Shown: positions 1 through 5,616, counted from the stretch's first letter. The stretch is 5,816 bases of DNA from an uncultured Clostridia bacterium (GCA_949747745.1 CATKFT010000173.1:1-5816); one strand, 5' to 3'. The notes: generated from the sequence alone by a model not told the origin. A program made the numbers and translations.

Positions 1-263
1 GATTTATCTATCTACGGAAAGGAAAGAGGAAACAGAATATGGAACTTTTAGAGAAAATCTTAGCCAAAGAAAACTTAAACAAGGCATACAAGAAAGTATA
101 TCAAAACAAAGGAGTGGCAGGAGTAGACGGAATAACAGTAGAAGAAATAGCAGAATACATCAAAGAAAACAAAGACAAAATAACAAATAAAATAAGGAAA
201 AGACAATATAAGCCACAACCAGTAAAAAGAGTTCAAATACCAAAAGAAAAACGAAAAGAGTAA
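1..263 (+). mobile_element. group II intron remnant, 3' end missing and 5' end outside window
   Basis: The 74-codon reading frame at 39-263 is the start of a group II intron reverse transcriptase. The 38 bases before it, ending in a ribosome binding site, are therefore probably ribozyme domain IV sequence. Nothing after 263 resembles the remaining RT domains, the maturase domain, or intron domains V and VI. The element is thus cut at its 3' side and cannot splice or move by itself. The 5' half of the ribozyme, if present, lies left of the window. The exact left limit and the cause of the truncation cannot be seen. Confidence 0.75.
39..263 (+). pseudogene. ltrA: truncated group II intron reverse transcriptase/maturase (LtrA-like), N-terminus only
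   Basis: The 74-residue product matches the opening of bacterial group II intron-encoded proteins. It has an MELLEKIL start, then NLNKAYKKVYQNKGVAGVDG (residues 12-31, the RT0 region) and YKPQPVKRVQIPK (residues 57-69). Full-length relatives have roughly 400-600 residues with RT blocks 1-7, including the YADD catalytic motif, then an X/maturase domain and often an HNH endonuclease. All of these are absent. The frame diverges just after the IPKE segment, where intact proteins continue into a KKR-LGIP-type motif, and then meets TAA. A good ribosome binding site (GAGGA, 26-30) lies 8 bases before the ATG, so a short peptide could still be made, but it cannot be catalytic. The family call is firm. 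Whether the loss came from deletion or insertion at about 245-263 is inference. Confidence 0.9.
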
Positions 264-314
264 ATATAGAGGAAAAATAGTATTTACCCAAAATTAAAAT
301 CATAGCAAAGACTA

Positions 315-343
315 TTGAAATTTTAATAAATAATTCATATAAT
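315..343 (+). promoter_or_regulatory. SigA-type promoter for the Ig-domain membrane protein
   Basis: TTGAAA (315-320), a 17-base spacer and a perfect TATAAT (338-343). Initiation is expected at about 350, downstream of the ATG at 348. This supports the ATG at 369 as the real start of the following gene. Background AT richness makes single boxes unreliable, but a consensus -10 at exact spacing in front of a gene is good evidence. Confidence 0.7.
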
Positions 344-368
344 TAATATGAAAAAGGGGAAATGGTAT

Positions 369-1094
369 ATGAAAAATAAAACAAAAGTAATAATTATTAT
401 GCTCATAATTATAGCAATTGCAGTTTTAGCAATAATAGTAGAAAGCATACTAAATCCAAAAATAAGAGGAATAGTAGTAAGACCACATGAGAGAAGTATA
501 ATGCTAATGGACTTAAAAGACCAAGGACTATATAGTATAGGCATACCGGATGAAATAAATACAAAATTAAAACAAGGACAAGAAATACTAGTTTATTTAG
601 ACTACGAAACAATAATAGACCAGAGTAATCCAGCAATAATTAGTTCGAACGGTGTAAAAAAAATAAAGGTTTTAAAAGAACAAAGCAACAAAAAAATACC
701 AGAAGAAATATTAAAAAGGATATATATAAATTCAGATAATGTTGATATTTCAATAGATAACATATCCCAAACAGAGCTAACACTAACACTTACAGATAAC
801 AATACATATAAAGACGAATATAAATTATCTACGCCACATTTAACAAAGAAAACAGAAAGAAATGACTATATAAGAAGAAAAATTGCAATAGTAAATCCTA
901 CAAACATAAGTGACAATATAGTAAAAGTAACATATAACTGGGAAGAAGCATTTGGAAAATTAGAAGATGGAGAATATAACTTACAAACATCAATAGCAAG
1001 ATTTTTAATAAACATTAAAATTAATATAGACACATCTTCAGGAACAATAAAATATACAGTAGATAATCAATTCTTTCCATATTGGATACAATAA
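369..1094 (+). CDS. membrane-anchored protein with probable OB-like and bacterial Ig-like (Big_14-type) domains
   Basis: The product has 241 residues. A short basic N-terminus (MKNKTK) and a hydrophobic segment (about residues 7-25) form an uncleaved anchor or signal, and no lipobox cysteine is visible. Residues ~32-104 look like a small beta-barrel of the kind seen in DUF3221/OB-like secreted proteins, with a GIVV start and a later QEILVYLDYE strand. Residues ~124-221 resemble the Ig-like Big_14 family: beta strands around LTLTLTDNN, then the signature WEEAFGKLEDGEYNLQ (191-206), which matches the usual W-x3-YGxLxxGxYR pattern. The role is unknown; an extracytoplasmic envelope protein is the reasonable inference. 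The ATG at 369 was chosen because AGGGGA (355-360) sits 8 bases upstream and the promoter would start transcription near 350. The in-frame ATG at 348 has no binding site. The gene appears monocistronic, ending before the hairpin at 1178. Confidence 0.75.
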   Translation: MKNKTKVIIIMLIIIAIAVLAIIVESILNPKIRGIVVRPHERSIMLMDLKDQGLYSIGIPDEINTKLKQGQEILVYLDYETIIDQSNPAIISSNGVKKIKVLKEQSNKKIPEEILKRIYINSDNVDISIDNISQTELTLTLTDNNTYKDEYKLSTPHLTKKTERNDYIRRKIAIVNPTNISDNIVKVTYNWEEAFGKLEDGEYNLQTSIARFLINIKINIDTSSGTIKYTVDNQFFPYWIQ

Positions 1095-1177
1095 TTAAAA
1101 TAAAAATATAAAAACCCTGTTCTGTATGGCTTTGTTCTATTGCAAAAAAGATATTATTAAAATCATTAACTACACAT

Positions 1178-1207
1178 AAAAAGTACACTTGTCAAGTGTA
1201 CTTTTTT
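1178..1207 (+). terminator. perfect 13-bp hairpin with T-run, likely intrinsic terminator
   Basis: AAAAAGTACACTT (1178-1190) pairs perfectly with AAGTGTACTTTTT (1194-1206) across a GTC loop, and the T-run extends to 1207. It lies 84 bases after the Ig-domain gene and 40 before the next gene, so it would end the upstream transcript. The A-run on the left means it could also terminate leftward transcription. The same palindrome contains the -35 box of the next promoter, so an operator role is an alternative. Confidence 0.7.
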
Positions 1208-1217
1208 GTGATATTAT
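1189..1217 (+). promoter_or_regulatory. extended -10 SigA-type promoter for the GtrII-like gene
   Basis: TTGTCA (1189-1194), a 17-base spacer, then TATTAT (1212-1217) preceded by TGA (1209-1211), an extended -10. The -35 box spans the loop of the inverted repeat at 1178-1206. Transcription would start near 1224, giving a leader of about 23 bases that contains the ribosome binding site AAAGGAG (1234-1240). Confidence 0.65.
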
Positions 1218-1246
1218 GCAATAAATAAAGGATAAAGGAGAACATA

Positions 1247-2827
1247 ATGAGTAACATATTAAAAAAAGATATACAAGATATAAAAATACCATATAACAAA
1301 GAAAAAATAACAATATTTTTAGTAACAGTAATTACATCAATGATAGTACACTTTCAGCTTTATGCCATTATGATAACAGGACCAGATACATTATTAAATA
1401 GCATGTATCATCAAGCAGACGTATGGGAAATAATGCTATTAAGATTTGGACTATACTTTGTACAACTAATAAAAGGAAACATAGTATCTCCAATACTTGT
1501 AACTCTAATAAGCAGTATACTTTTAGGGATAACAGTAGTATTAGTAATAGATGTATTAGAAATTAAAAACAAATATTTTAAATACATAACAGGAATAATA
1601 ATTGCAGTAGCACCAAATATATCAGCAACGCTAACATTTTTTTATTGCTCAGATGCATACATACTAGGTATGTTACTTGCAACACTTGCAGTACTTATAA
1701 TAAGAAAACATAAAAACACAAAATTGACATTACCTATTAGCGGGTTATTATTAGCATTAGCAATGGGAATGTATCAAACATATATATCAGTAACAATGGT
1801 ATTATGCATAGCTACATTAATAATTGATATATTAAATAAAGTTGAGAAAAAACAAATATTAAAAAATATTGTAAAATATATTATAATGGTAATAATAGGA
1901 ATGATACTATTTTACGCATTATCACATATAGCATTATTAATAAGAAAATTACCTGCAAGTGGATATAGTGGAGCAAATGAAATAGGATTAAGTACACTAA
2001 GAAAACTACCAGAATTATTACCACAAAGCTATAGAAGCTTTATAAGCTACTATTTCAATGATGAAATGATACCAAACACAATATGGCATACAAATATAAT
2101 GTATATAATTGTATTTGGAATAATGGCAGTAGCTATATTTCACACTATAATAAAAAATAAAATATACAAAAAAAAGATAAATACAATATTTTTACTAGCA
2201 CTAATAGCAATAGCACCAGTATGTTTTGGAATAATAGAAATAATTGTACCAAATGTAAATATACATATACTTATGGCATGCTCGATGATATATATAATAC
2301 CAATATTCTTGAGAATACTAGAATTACAACCGAAAAGCAACTTATCAAACATATTAAGATACATCATGATAATAGCAAGTGGAGTAATAATATGGAACTA
2401 TACATGGCAAGACAATGCATCATACATAGCAATGAAAGTAATGCAAAATCAAGCAATTCAGACATCTGAAAGAATAATACAAAAAATAGAAAACTTAGAT
2501 GAATACAATCCAGAAATGAAAGTAGTATTTCTAGGAGGATTATCAAACAATAAATATGTAAATAAAACAAACACCACATTAGAAGCAAAAAAAATATATG
2601 AAAGAACTTGGGGATTTATATCAGGTATGCCAACAATGTGGTGGGGAAACATGGAAAGCTGGAAAAAGGTAGTATATGAATATATAGGAGTAAATATAAA
2701 CTTAGCAACAGATCAAGAAAGAGACAAAATATGTGAAACAGAAGAATACAAAAGCATGAAAAATTATCCAGAAAAAGACAGTATAAAAATAATAAATGAC
2801 ATAGTAGTAGTAAAACTGAGCGATTAA
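1247..2827 (+). CDS. GtrII-type glucosyltransferase domain membrane protein
   Basis: This 526-residue integral membrane protein has about ten hydrophobic segments between residues ~21 and ~386, then a soluble C-terminal domain of about 140 residues. It fits the Glucos_trans_II (GtrII) family, whose members move a glucose-type residue from a polyprenyl-phosphate donor onto a surface glycan outside the membrane. Family-like motifs are RFGLYFVQL (66-74), the CSDAYILGMLLATLAV stretch (134-149), LAMGMYQTYISV (171-182) and an ending DSIKIINDIVVVKLSD typical of clostridial members. AAAGGAG lies 6 bases before the ATG. The fold assignment is good; the donor, acceptor and even activity are inferred. 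The next gene begins 68 bases downstream on the same strand. A dedicated promoter precedes this gene, and its -35 box sits inside a palindrome, so repressor control is possible. Isoleucine is written mostly as ATA. The alternative is a related GT-C enzyme that adds another sugar. Confidence 0.8.
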   Translation: MSNILKKDIQDIKIPYNKEKITIFLVTVITSMIVHFQLYAIMITGPDTLLNSMYHQADVWEIMLLRFGLYFVQLIKGNIVSPILVTLISSILLGITVVLVIDVLEIKNKYFKYITGIIIAVAPNISATLTFFYCSDAYILGMLLATLAVLIIRKHKNTKLTLPISGLLLALAMGMYQTYISVTMVLCIATLIIDILNKVEKKQILKNIVKYIIMVIIGMILFYALSHIALLIRKLPASGYSGANEIGLSTLRKLPELLPQSYRSFISYYFNDEMIPNTIWHTNIMYIIVFGIMAVAIFHTIIKNKIYKKKINTIFLLALIAIAPVCFGIIEIIVPNVNIHILMACSMIYIIPIFLRILELQPKSNLSNILRYIMIIASGVIIWNYTWQDNASYIAMKVMQNQAIQTSERIIQKIENLDEYNPEMKVVFLGGLSNNKYVNKTNTTLEAKKIYERTWGFISGMPTMWWGNMESWKKVVYEYIGVNINLATDQERDKICETEEYKSMKNYPEKDSIKIINDIVVVKLSD

Positions 2828-2839
2828 CCAAAATATTAG

Positions 2840-2868
2840 TTCACAAAAAAAGAATATATAAATATAAA
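2840..2868 (+). promoter_or_regulatory. possible promoter for the FabG-like gene
   Basis: TTCACA (2840-2845), a 17-base spacer and TATAAA (2863-2868), in the 68-base gap before the reductase gene. The match is only moderate, and the region is nearly pure A and T, so chance is a real possibility. No terminator is visible after the GtrII-like gene, so read-through from 1189-1217 could serve instead. Confidence 0.35.
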
Positions 2869-2895
2869 ATATATTAATTGATAGGGGATGAAAAA

Positions 2896-3621
2896 ATGAG
2901 TACAGCAATAGTAACAGGAGGAGCAAAAGGAATAGGAAGAGAAATAGTAAAAATGTTAGCAAGAAGCGGAATAAAAGTAGTTGCAAACTATAATACATCA
3001 CAAGAGCAGGCACAAAAGCTAAAAGAAGACCTAAAACAAGAAGGATACAATGTAGAAATATATAAAGCAGATATAACAAAAAGAGAAGAAGTAAAAAAAC
3101 TAGTACAACACACAAAAAGGAATTTTGGGAATATAGATATATTAATAAACAATGCAGGAATAGATAAATGGAAATTGTTTACACAGCTCACAGATGAAGA
3201 TTGGGATGAAACAATAAAAACAAACTTAACTTCAGTATTCTATACAACACAAGAAGTAGTACATGACATGATAAAAAATAAAAAAGGATGTATAATAAAC
3301 ATATCATCAATAGATGGTATAACAGGAGCATCATGCGAAACAGCATATTCTGCCTCAAAAGCAGGAATAGACGGATTAACAAAATCACTTGCAAAAGAAC
3401 TTGCACCGTCAGGAATAAGGATAAATTCAGTAGCTCCAGGGGCTATTATGACAGATATGAATAAAGATTTAACACAAGAAGAAATAAATGAAATAAACAA
3501 ACAGATACCAATGGGAAGATTTGGAACACCAGAAGAAATTGCAAAATGTGTAAAATGGCTTGTGGAAGATACATATACAACAGGGCAAATAATATCTCCT
3601 AATGGTGGATGGGTAATATGA
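2896..3621 (+). CDS. fabG: FabG-like short-chain dehydrogenase/reductase (3-oxoacyl-ACP reductase family)
   Basis: The 241-residue product is a classical SDR with a Rossmann fold. It has TGGAKGIG (7-14) for cofactor binding, NNAG (85-88), and a catalytic tetrad Asn110, Ser138, Tyr151 and Lys155 in YSASK, the same numbering as E. coli FabG. PGAIMTDM (181-188) follows, and the protein ends in NGGWVI. Lys11 in the glycine loop and no acid at the end of beta-2 (NYNTS) favour NADP(H). The family reduces 3-oxoacyl-ACP in fatty acid synthesis. However, no other fab gene is near, and the neighbour is a membrane glycosyltransferase, so reduction of another carbonyl (for example in glycan precursor making) is equally possible. 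The start is the ATG at 2896, with AGGGGA (2883-2888) 7 bases upstream. A TTG at 2878 would place the start before this site and is unlikely. All but two of 28 isoleucine codons are ATA. Confidence 0.85.
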   Translation: MSTAIVTGGAKGIGREIVKMLARSGIKVVANYNTSQEQAQKLKEDLKQEGYNVEIYKADITKREEVKKLVQHTKRNFGNIDILINNAGIDKWKLFTQLTDEDWDETIKTNLTSVFYTTQEVVHDMIKNKKGCIINISSIDGITGASCETAYSASKAGIDGLTKSLAKELAPSGIRINSVAPGAIMTDMNKDLTQEEINEINKQIPMGRFGTPEEIAKCVKWLVEDTYTTGQIISPNGGWVI

Positions 3622-3677
3622 AGATAAGTATAAAAAATATTATGTATATTGGCAATAACCTAAAAAAAGATTTTCTA

Positions 3678-3706
3678 TTGAAAAATGAAAAAATTATTTA
3701 TAAAAT
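3678..3706 (+). promoter_or_regulatory. SigA-type promoter for the prepilin-like gene
   Basis: TTGAAA (3678-3683), a 17-base spacer and TAAAAT (3701-3706), in the 120-base gap after the reductase gene. Initiation near 3713 would leave a leader of about 29 bases carrying AGAGGTG (3725-3731). The separate promoter suggests the prepilin-like gene is not simply part of the upstream transcript. Confidence 0.55.
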
Positions 3707-3741
3707 AAGAGCAAATACGAAAATAGAGGTGAACTAAAGAA

Positions 3742-4311
3742 ATGAAAAAAGAAGATAAAGCAATAACATTACTATCACTAGTTATAACAATAATTGTATT
3801 ATTAATACTAGCAGGAATAACATTAAAATTAACAATAGGTGATAGAGGGATATTGAATATAGCTAAAATAGCAAGTGGAAATTATACAAATTCTCAAGAA
3901 GAAGAATATGCAAAATTAAATGAGTTTTCTAATGAAATAGGCAATAAAATAAATATAGCTAATACTGATGAAACTAAAGTAAAACCAGATAATAAATATG
4001 AAATAATATATATAGGAGAATTAAGTAGAATTACAGGAAACAATGGGGTTGTAACTTCAACATTTGATATAAAAGAAATATATGAAGATTATCAAAATTT
4101 AACGGTTGATAATTTTGTTTATAGAATAAGCCATATATACGACCACTGGGGAGCTAATTACGGAATTGTAGGAGGAAATACTTTAAAATATTCATATAAT
4201 GTAGAAACTGGAATTCTAATAATTAATAATGCATATCAGAAAAGTAACTTTAATTCTGGGTTTGAGGGAAGTGTGTATTTAATACCAAATATTGAAACAA
4301 TTAAAAAGTAA
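3742..4311 (+). CDS. type IV prepilin-like protein with class III-type N-terminal helix
   Basis: The 189-residue product starts MKKEDKAITLLSLVITI. A short charged leader is followed by a hydrophobic helix (about residues 8-27) in the pattern seen in many clostridial proteins carrying a prepilin-type N-terminal cleavage/methylation motif. Such proteins are normally processed by prepilin peptidase, embedded in the membrane and sometimes assembled into filaments. The helix is followed by the usual GDRGILNIAKIASG segment (32-45), then a Glu/Lys-rich stretch and a beta-rich body ending at Lys189. Two points are odd. The residue before ITLL is Ala7, not the usual Gly, and the Glu5 that guides pilin packing is absent (Leu or Ser there); lack of Glu5 is common in this clostridial subgroup. 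AGAGGTG lies 10 bases before the ATG. No pilus assembly genes are nearby, so an isolated pseudopilin or surface protein is likely. Isoleucine use is mixed ATA/ATT, unlike the genes to the left. Confidence 0.75.
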   Translation: MKKEDKAITLLSLVITIIVLLILAGITLKLTIGDRGILNIAKIASGNYTNSQEEEYAKLNEFSNEIGNKINIANTDETKVKPDNKYEIIYIGELSRITGNNGVVTSTFDIKEIYEDYQNLTVDNFVYRISHIYDHWGANYGIVGGNTLKYSYNVETGILIINNAYQKSNFNSGFEGSVYLIPNIETIKK

Positions 4312-4336
4312 ATATAGGTAAATTTACAGAATAATA

Positions 4337-4382
4337 TTAAGTATAAAAGATAGAGAAAAACTTCTCTATCTTTTATACTTAA
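4337..4382. terminator. 21-bp perfect inverted repeat between convergent genes, bidirectional terminator
   Basis: Bases 4337-4357 pair without mismatch with 4362-4382 across the four-base loop AAAC. The core stem is AAGTATAAAAGATAGAGAA (4339-4357). It begins 25 bases after the prepilin-like stop codon and ends 6 bases before the stop of the minus-strand CBM gene, so it can serve both transcripts. The stem is AT-rich and lacks a separate long T-run, which is unusual for an intrinsic terminator, but position and perfection make that the best reading. Confidence 0.75.
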
Positions 4383-4388
4383 ATTAAC

Positions 4389-4847
4389 TTATTCAACAAC
4401 TTTTCTCTTATAATTTCCAGAAATAATTTTAGGAATATAAGTTATAATCTTATAAATAGCAAGACGAACCTTTTTGCTCCAAATATAAGATTTTCTTAGT
4501 CTTTTAGTAGGAAGAGCATATTCTTGTTCAGTTGAAACTAAAGCCATAACATTTTTTTCAATAGGAAATATATAGTTATTACCATCATTATTATCCCAAG
4601 AACCATTTCCATCATTAAAACAGAAATTAAAAGTATCAAAAGAACCAAGTTCAATCTCAGCCTGAAAACCAAGTTCGGTTTTTTCCATTATAGCTTCATT
4701 TAAATTATCCCAAGAGTTTCCAAAACCATAGTGAATAAAAACATTTTCTGCATTTTCACTAAACAACCTACCTGTATAAGAAATCTTAACAGTAGTATTT
4801 TCAAGTAATTTATCGGTATTAAAAAATATATTCTTTGTTAATTCCAT
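4389..4847 (-). CDS. small intracellular CBM25/53-type starch- or glycogen-binding protein with basic C-terminal tail
   Basis: The product has 152 residues. Residues ~17-96 form one carbohydrate-binding domain of the CBM25/CBM53 type: VKISYTG (20-26), VFIHYGFGNSW (36-46), a central Met, FNFCFNDGNGSWDNNDGNNY (73-92), then a final strand. The WDNN (84-87) element and Trp46 are the likely sugar-stacking positions. The family binds starch-like alpha-glucans. There is no signal peptide, so an internal polyglucan such as glycogen or granulose is the probable ligand (inference). Residues ~114-152 are a lysine/arginine-rich tail with hydrophobic stretches (RLRKSYIW, IYKIITYIPKII), perhaps an amphipathic membrane-binding or protein-binding region. 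No catalytic domain is attached, which is unusual, since such modules are mostly parts of amylases. GAGGAGAG (4857-4864) precedes the ATG by 9 bases. The gene has its own promoter and lies downstream of the repressor gene on the same strand. Ten of 14 isoleucines are ATT. Confidence 0.8.
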   Translation of the reverse strand: MELTKNIFFNTDKLLENTTVKISYTGRLFSENAENVFIHYGFGNSWDNLNEAIMEKTELGFQAEIELGSFDTFNFCFNDGNGSWDNNDGNNYIFPIEKNVMALVSTEQEYALPTKRLRKSYIWSKKVRLAIYKIITYIPKIISGNYKRKVVE

Positions 4848-4883
4848 CTTACTAATCTCTCCTCATTTATCTTTTGTAATGAT

Positions 4884-4912
4884 ATTATATTATTAAAAAA
4901 ATAAATAATCAA
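4884..4912 (-). promoter_or_regulatory. SigA-type promoter for the CBM protein gene
   Basis: On the minus strand: TTGATT (4912-4907), a 17-base spacer and a perfect TATAAT (4889-4884). Initiation is expected at about 4877, with the ribosome binding site shortly after. It lies in the 86-base gap behind the repressor gene, and no clear terminator separates the two, so some co-transcription from the repressor promoter is also possible. Confidence 0.65.
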
Positions 4913-4933
4913 GTATTTTTTACAAGAAAAATC

Positions 4934-5503
4934 TTATTTTGATAAAATTTTTCCTATAATATAAAAATCATCGTCGTTTTTTATTGAAATATCAGCAAAA
5001 TTCTTATTATCTGCTTTTAAAGTAATTTTATCCTTTTTTACAGAGAACTTTCTAATAAAAACTTCATTGTTAACACTAAAAACTCCATAATTTTTGTTAT
5101 CTAATGGAGTATTAAATTCAACAAATACATATGAATCTTTACTAAAAGTAGGTTCCATAGAATCATCATTCATTTTAAGTGCAATTGCAGAACTTGGAAC
5201 ATTAGAAGGACAATCAATAAAACCACTAACAGAGTCTACAGCAAGTAATTTATTATAAGAAATATGACTTACTACATTATATGTTTCTTGTTCTTCATTA
5301 ATTGTTTTATCATATGTGTACATTAATTGTTGATAAGGAATATCTAAAGCTCTACAAATATTTTTTAAAGCCTTATGGCTAGGATTTCTTTCACCTTTTT
5401 CAATATGTGTTAAATGTCCTATATTTATATCTGTTAATCTTGAAAGTTCTGTTTTAGACATCTTTTTTTCTTTTCTTGCTTTTGCAATCATATCACCAAT
5501 CAT
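4934..5503 (-). CDS. CI-like XRE family repressor with LexA/S24 peptidase-type C-terminal domain
   Basis: The product has 189 residues. Residues ~5-60 form an XRE/HTH_3 DNA-binding domain (KMSKTELSRLTDINIGHLTH, then IEKGERNPS). Residues ~105-189 form an S24/LexA-like dimerisation and self-cleavage domain with MNDDSMEPTF (111-120). Ser115 is in the place of the nucleophile. The expected lysine is uncertain: VFIRKF (148-153) puts Arg151 where a motif alignment expects Lys, while Lys152 has the LexA spacing of 37 residues from the serine. No Ala-Gly or Cys-Gly cleavage pair lies in the linker; the only glycine there is Ser93-Gly94. It probably represses the divergent XRE gene at 5679 and holds an integrated element silent. 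The start at 5503 was chosen because AAGAGG (5518-5513) precedes it by 9 bases and the promoter would start near 5530, after the ATG at 5545. Isoleucine is mainly ATT (14 of 18). Confidence 0.85.
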   Translation of the reverse strand: MIGDMIAKARKEKKMSKTELSRLTDINIGHLTHIEKGERNPSHKALKNICRALDIPYQQLMYTYDKTINEEQETYNVVSHISYNKLLAVDSVSGFIDCPSNVPSSAIALKMNDDSMEPTFSKDSYVFVEFNTPLDNKNYGVFSVNNEVFIRKFSVKKDKITLKADNKNFADISIKNDDDFYIIGKILSK

Positions 5504-5536
5504 AAAATTCAACCTCTTTTTCCATATTTTTTCATT

Positions 5537-5565
5537 ATTATACAAGAAAAAACATGAGTTGTCTA
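5537..5565 (-). promoter_or_regulatory. promoter of the CI-like repressor gene
   Basis: On the minus strand: TAGACA (5565-5560), a 17-base spacer and a perfect TATAAT (5542-5537). Initiation near 5530 gives a leader of about 27 bases to the ATG at 5503. The -35 box overlaps a TTGTC half-site (5559-5563) also seen in the rightward promoter, so self-regulation by the repressor is plausible. Confidence 0.7.
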
Positions 5566-5616
5566 GCAGTAAATGAAAAAAATATAAATAATTTCGTAAA
5601 AAATATCATAAAATTA

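Noticed and set aside
264..368. Possible continuation of the intron reverse transcriptase in another frame after the stop at 263
   Set aside because: All three frames give short, stop-interrupted peptides with no RT-like motifs. A promoter and ribosome binding site for the next gene occupy this stretch.
2221..2469. Plus-strand reading frame of 82 codons inside the GtrII-like gene
   Set aside because: It is an out-of-frame shadow, rich in Asn, Ile and Thr, without a domain or its own ribosome binding site.
2702..3115. Long minus-strand reading frame of 137 codons
   Set aside because: It lies opposite the end of the GtrII-like gene and the start of the reductase gene. It is low-complexity Leu/Phe/Tyr-rich, as expected for the complement of A-rich coding DNA, and has no ribosome binding site.
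3240..3500. Minus-strand reading frame of 86 codons opposite the FabG-like gene
   Set aside because: The plus-strand frame carries every SDR catalytic motif at correct spacing; this is its antisense shadow.
3618..3737. 39-codon reading frame starting in an ATGA overlap with the FabG-like stop codon (MKISIKNIMYIGNNL...)
   Set aside because: It has no ribosome binding site and no recognisable domain. It spans the likely prepilin promoter and overlaps its ribosome binding site. Translational coupling is possible but not supported.
4915..4960. Possible terminator behind the repressor gene
   Set aside because: Only weak A/T pairing such as ATTTT-GAT-AAAAT is present, with no GC in the stem, so I cannot separate it from background.
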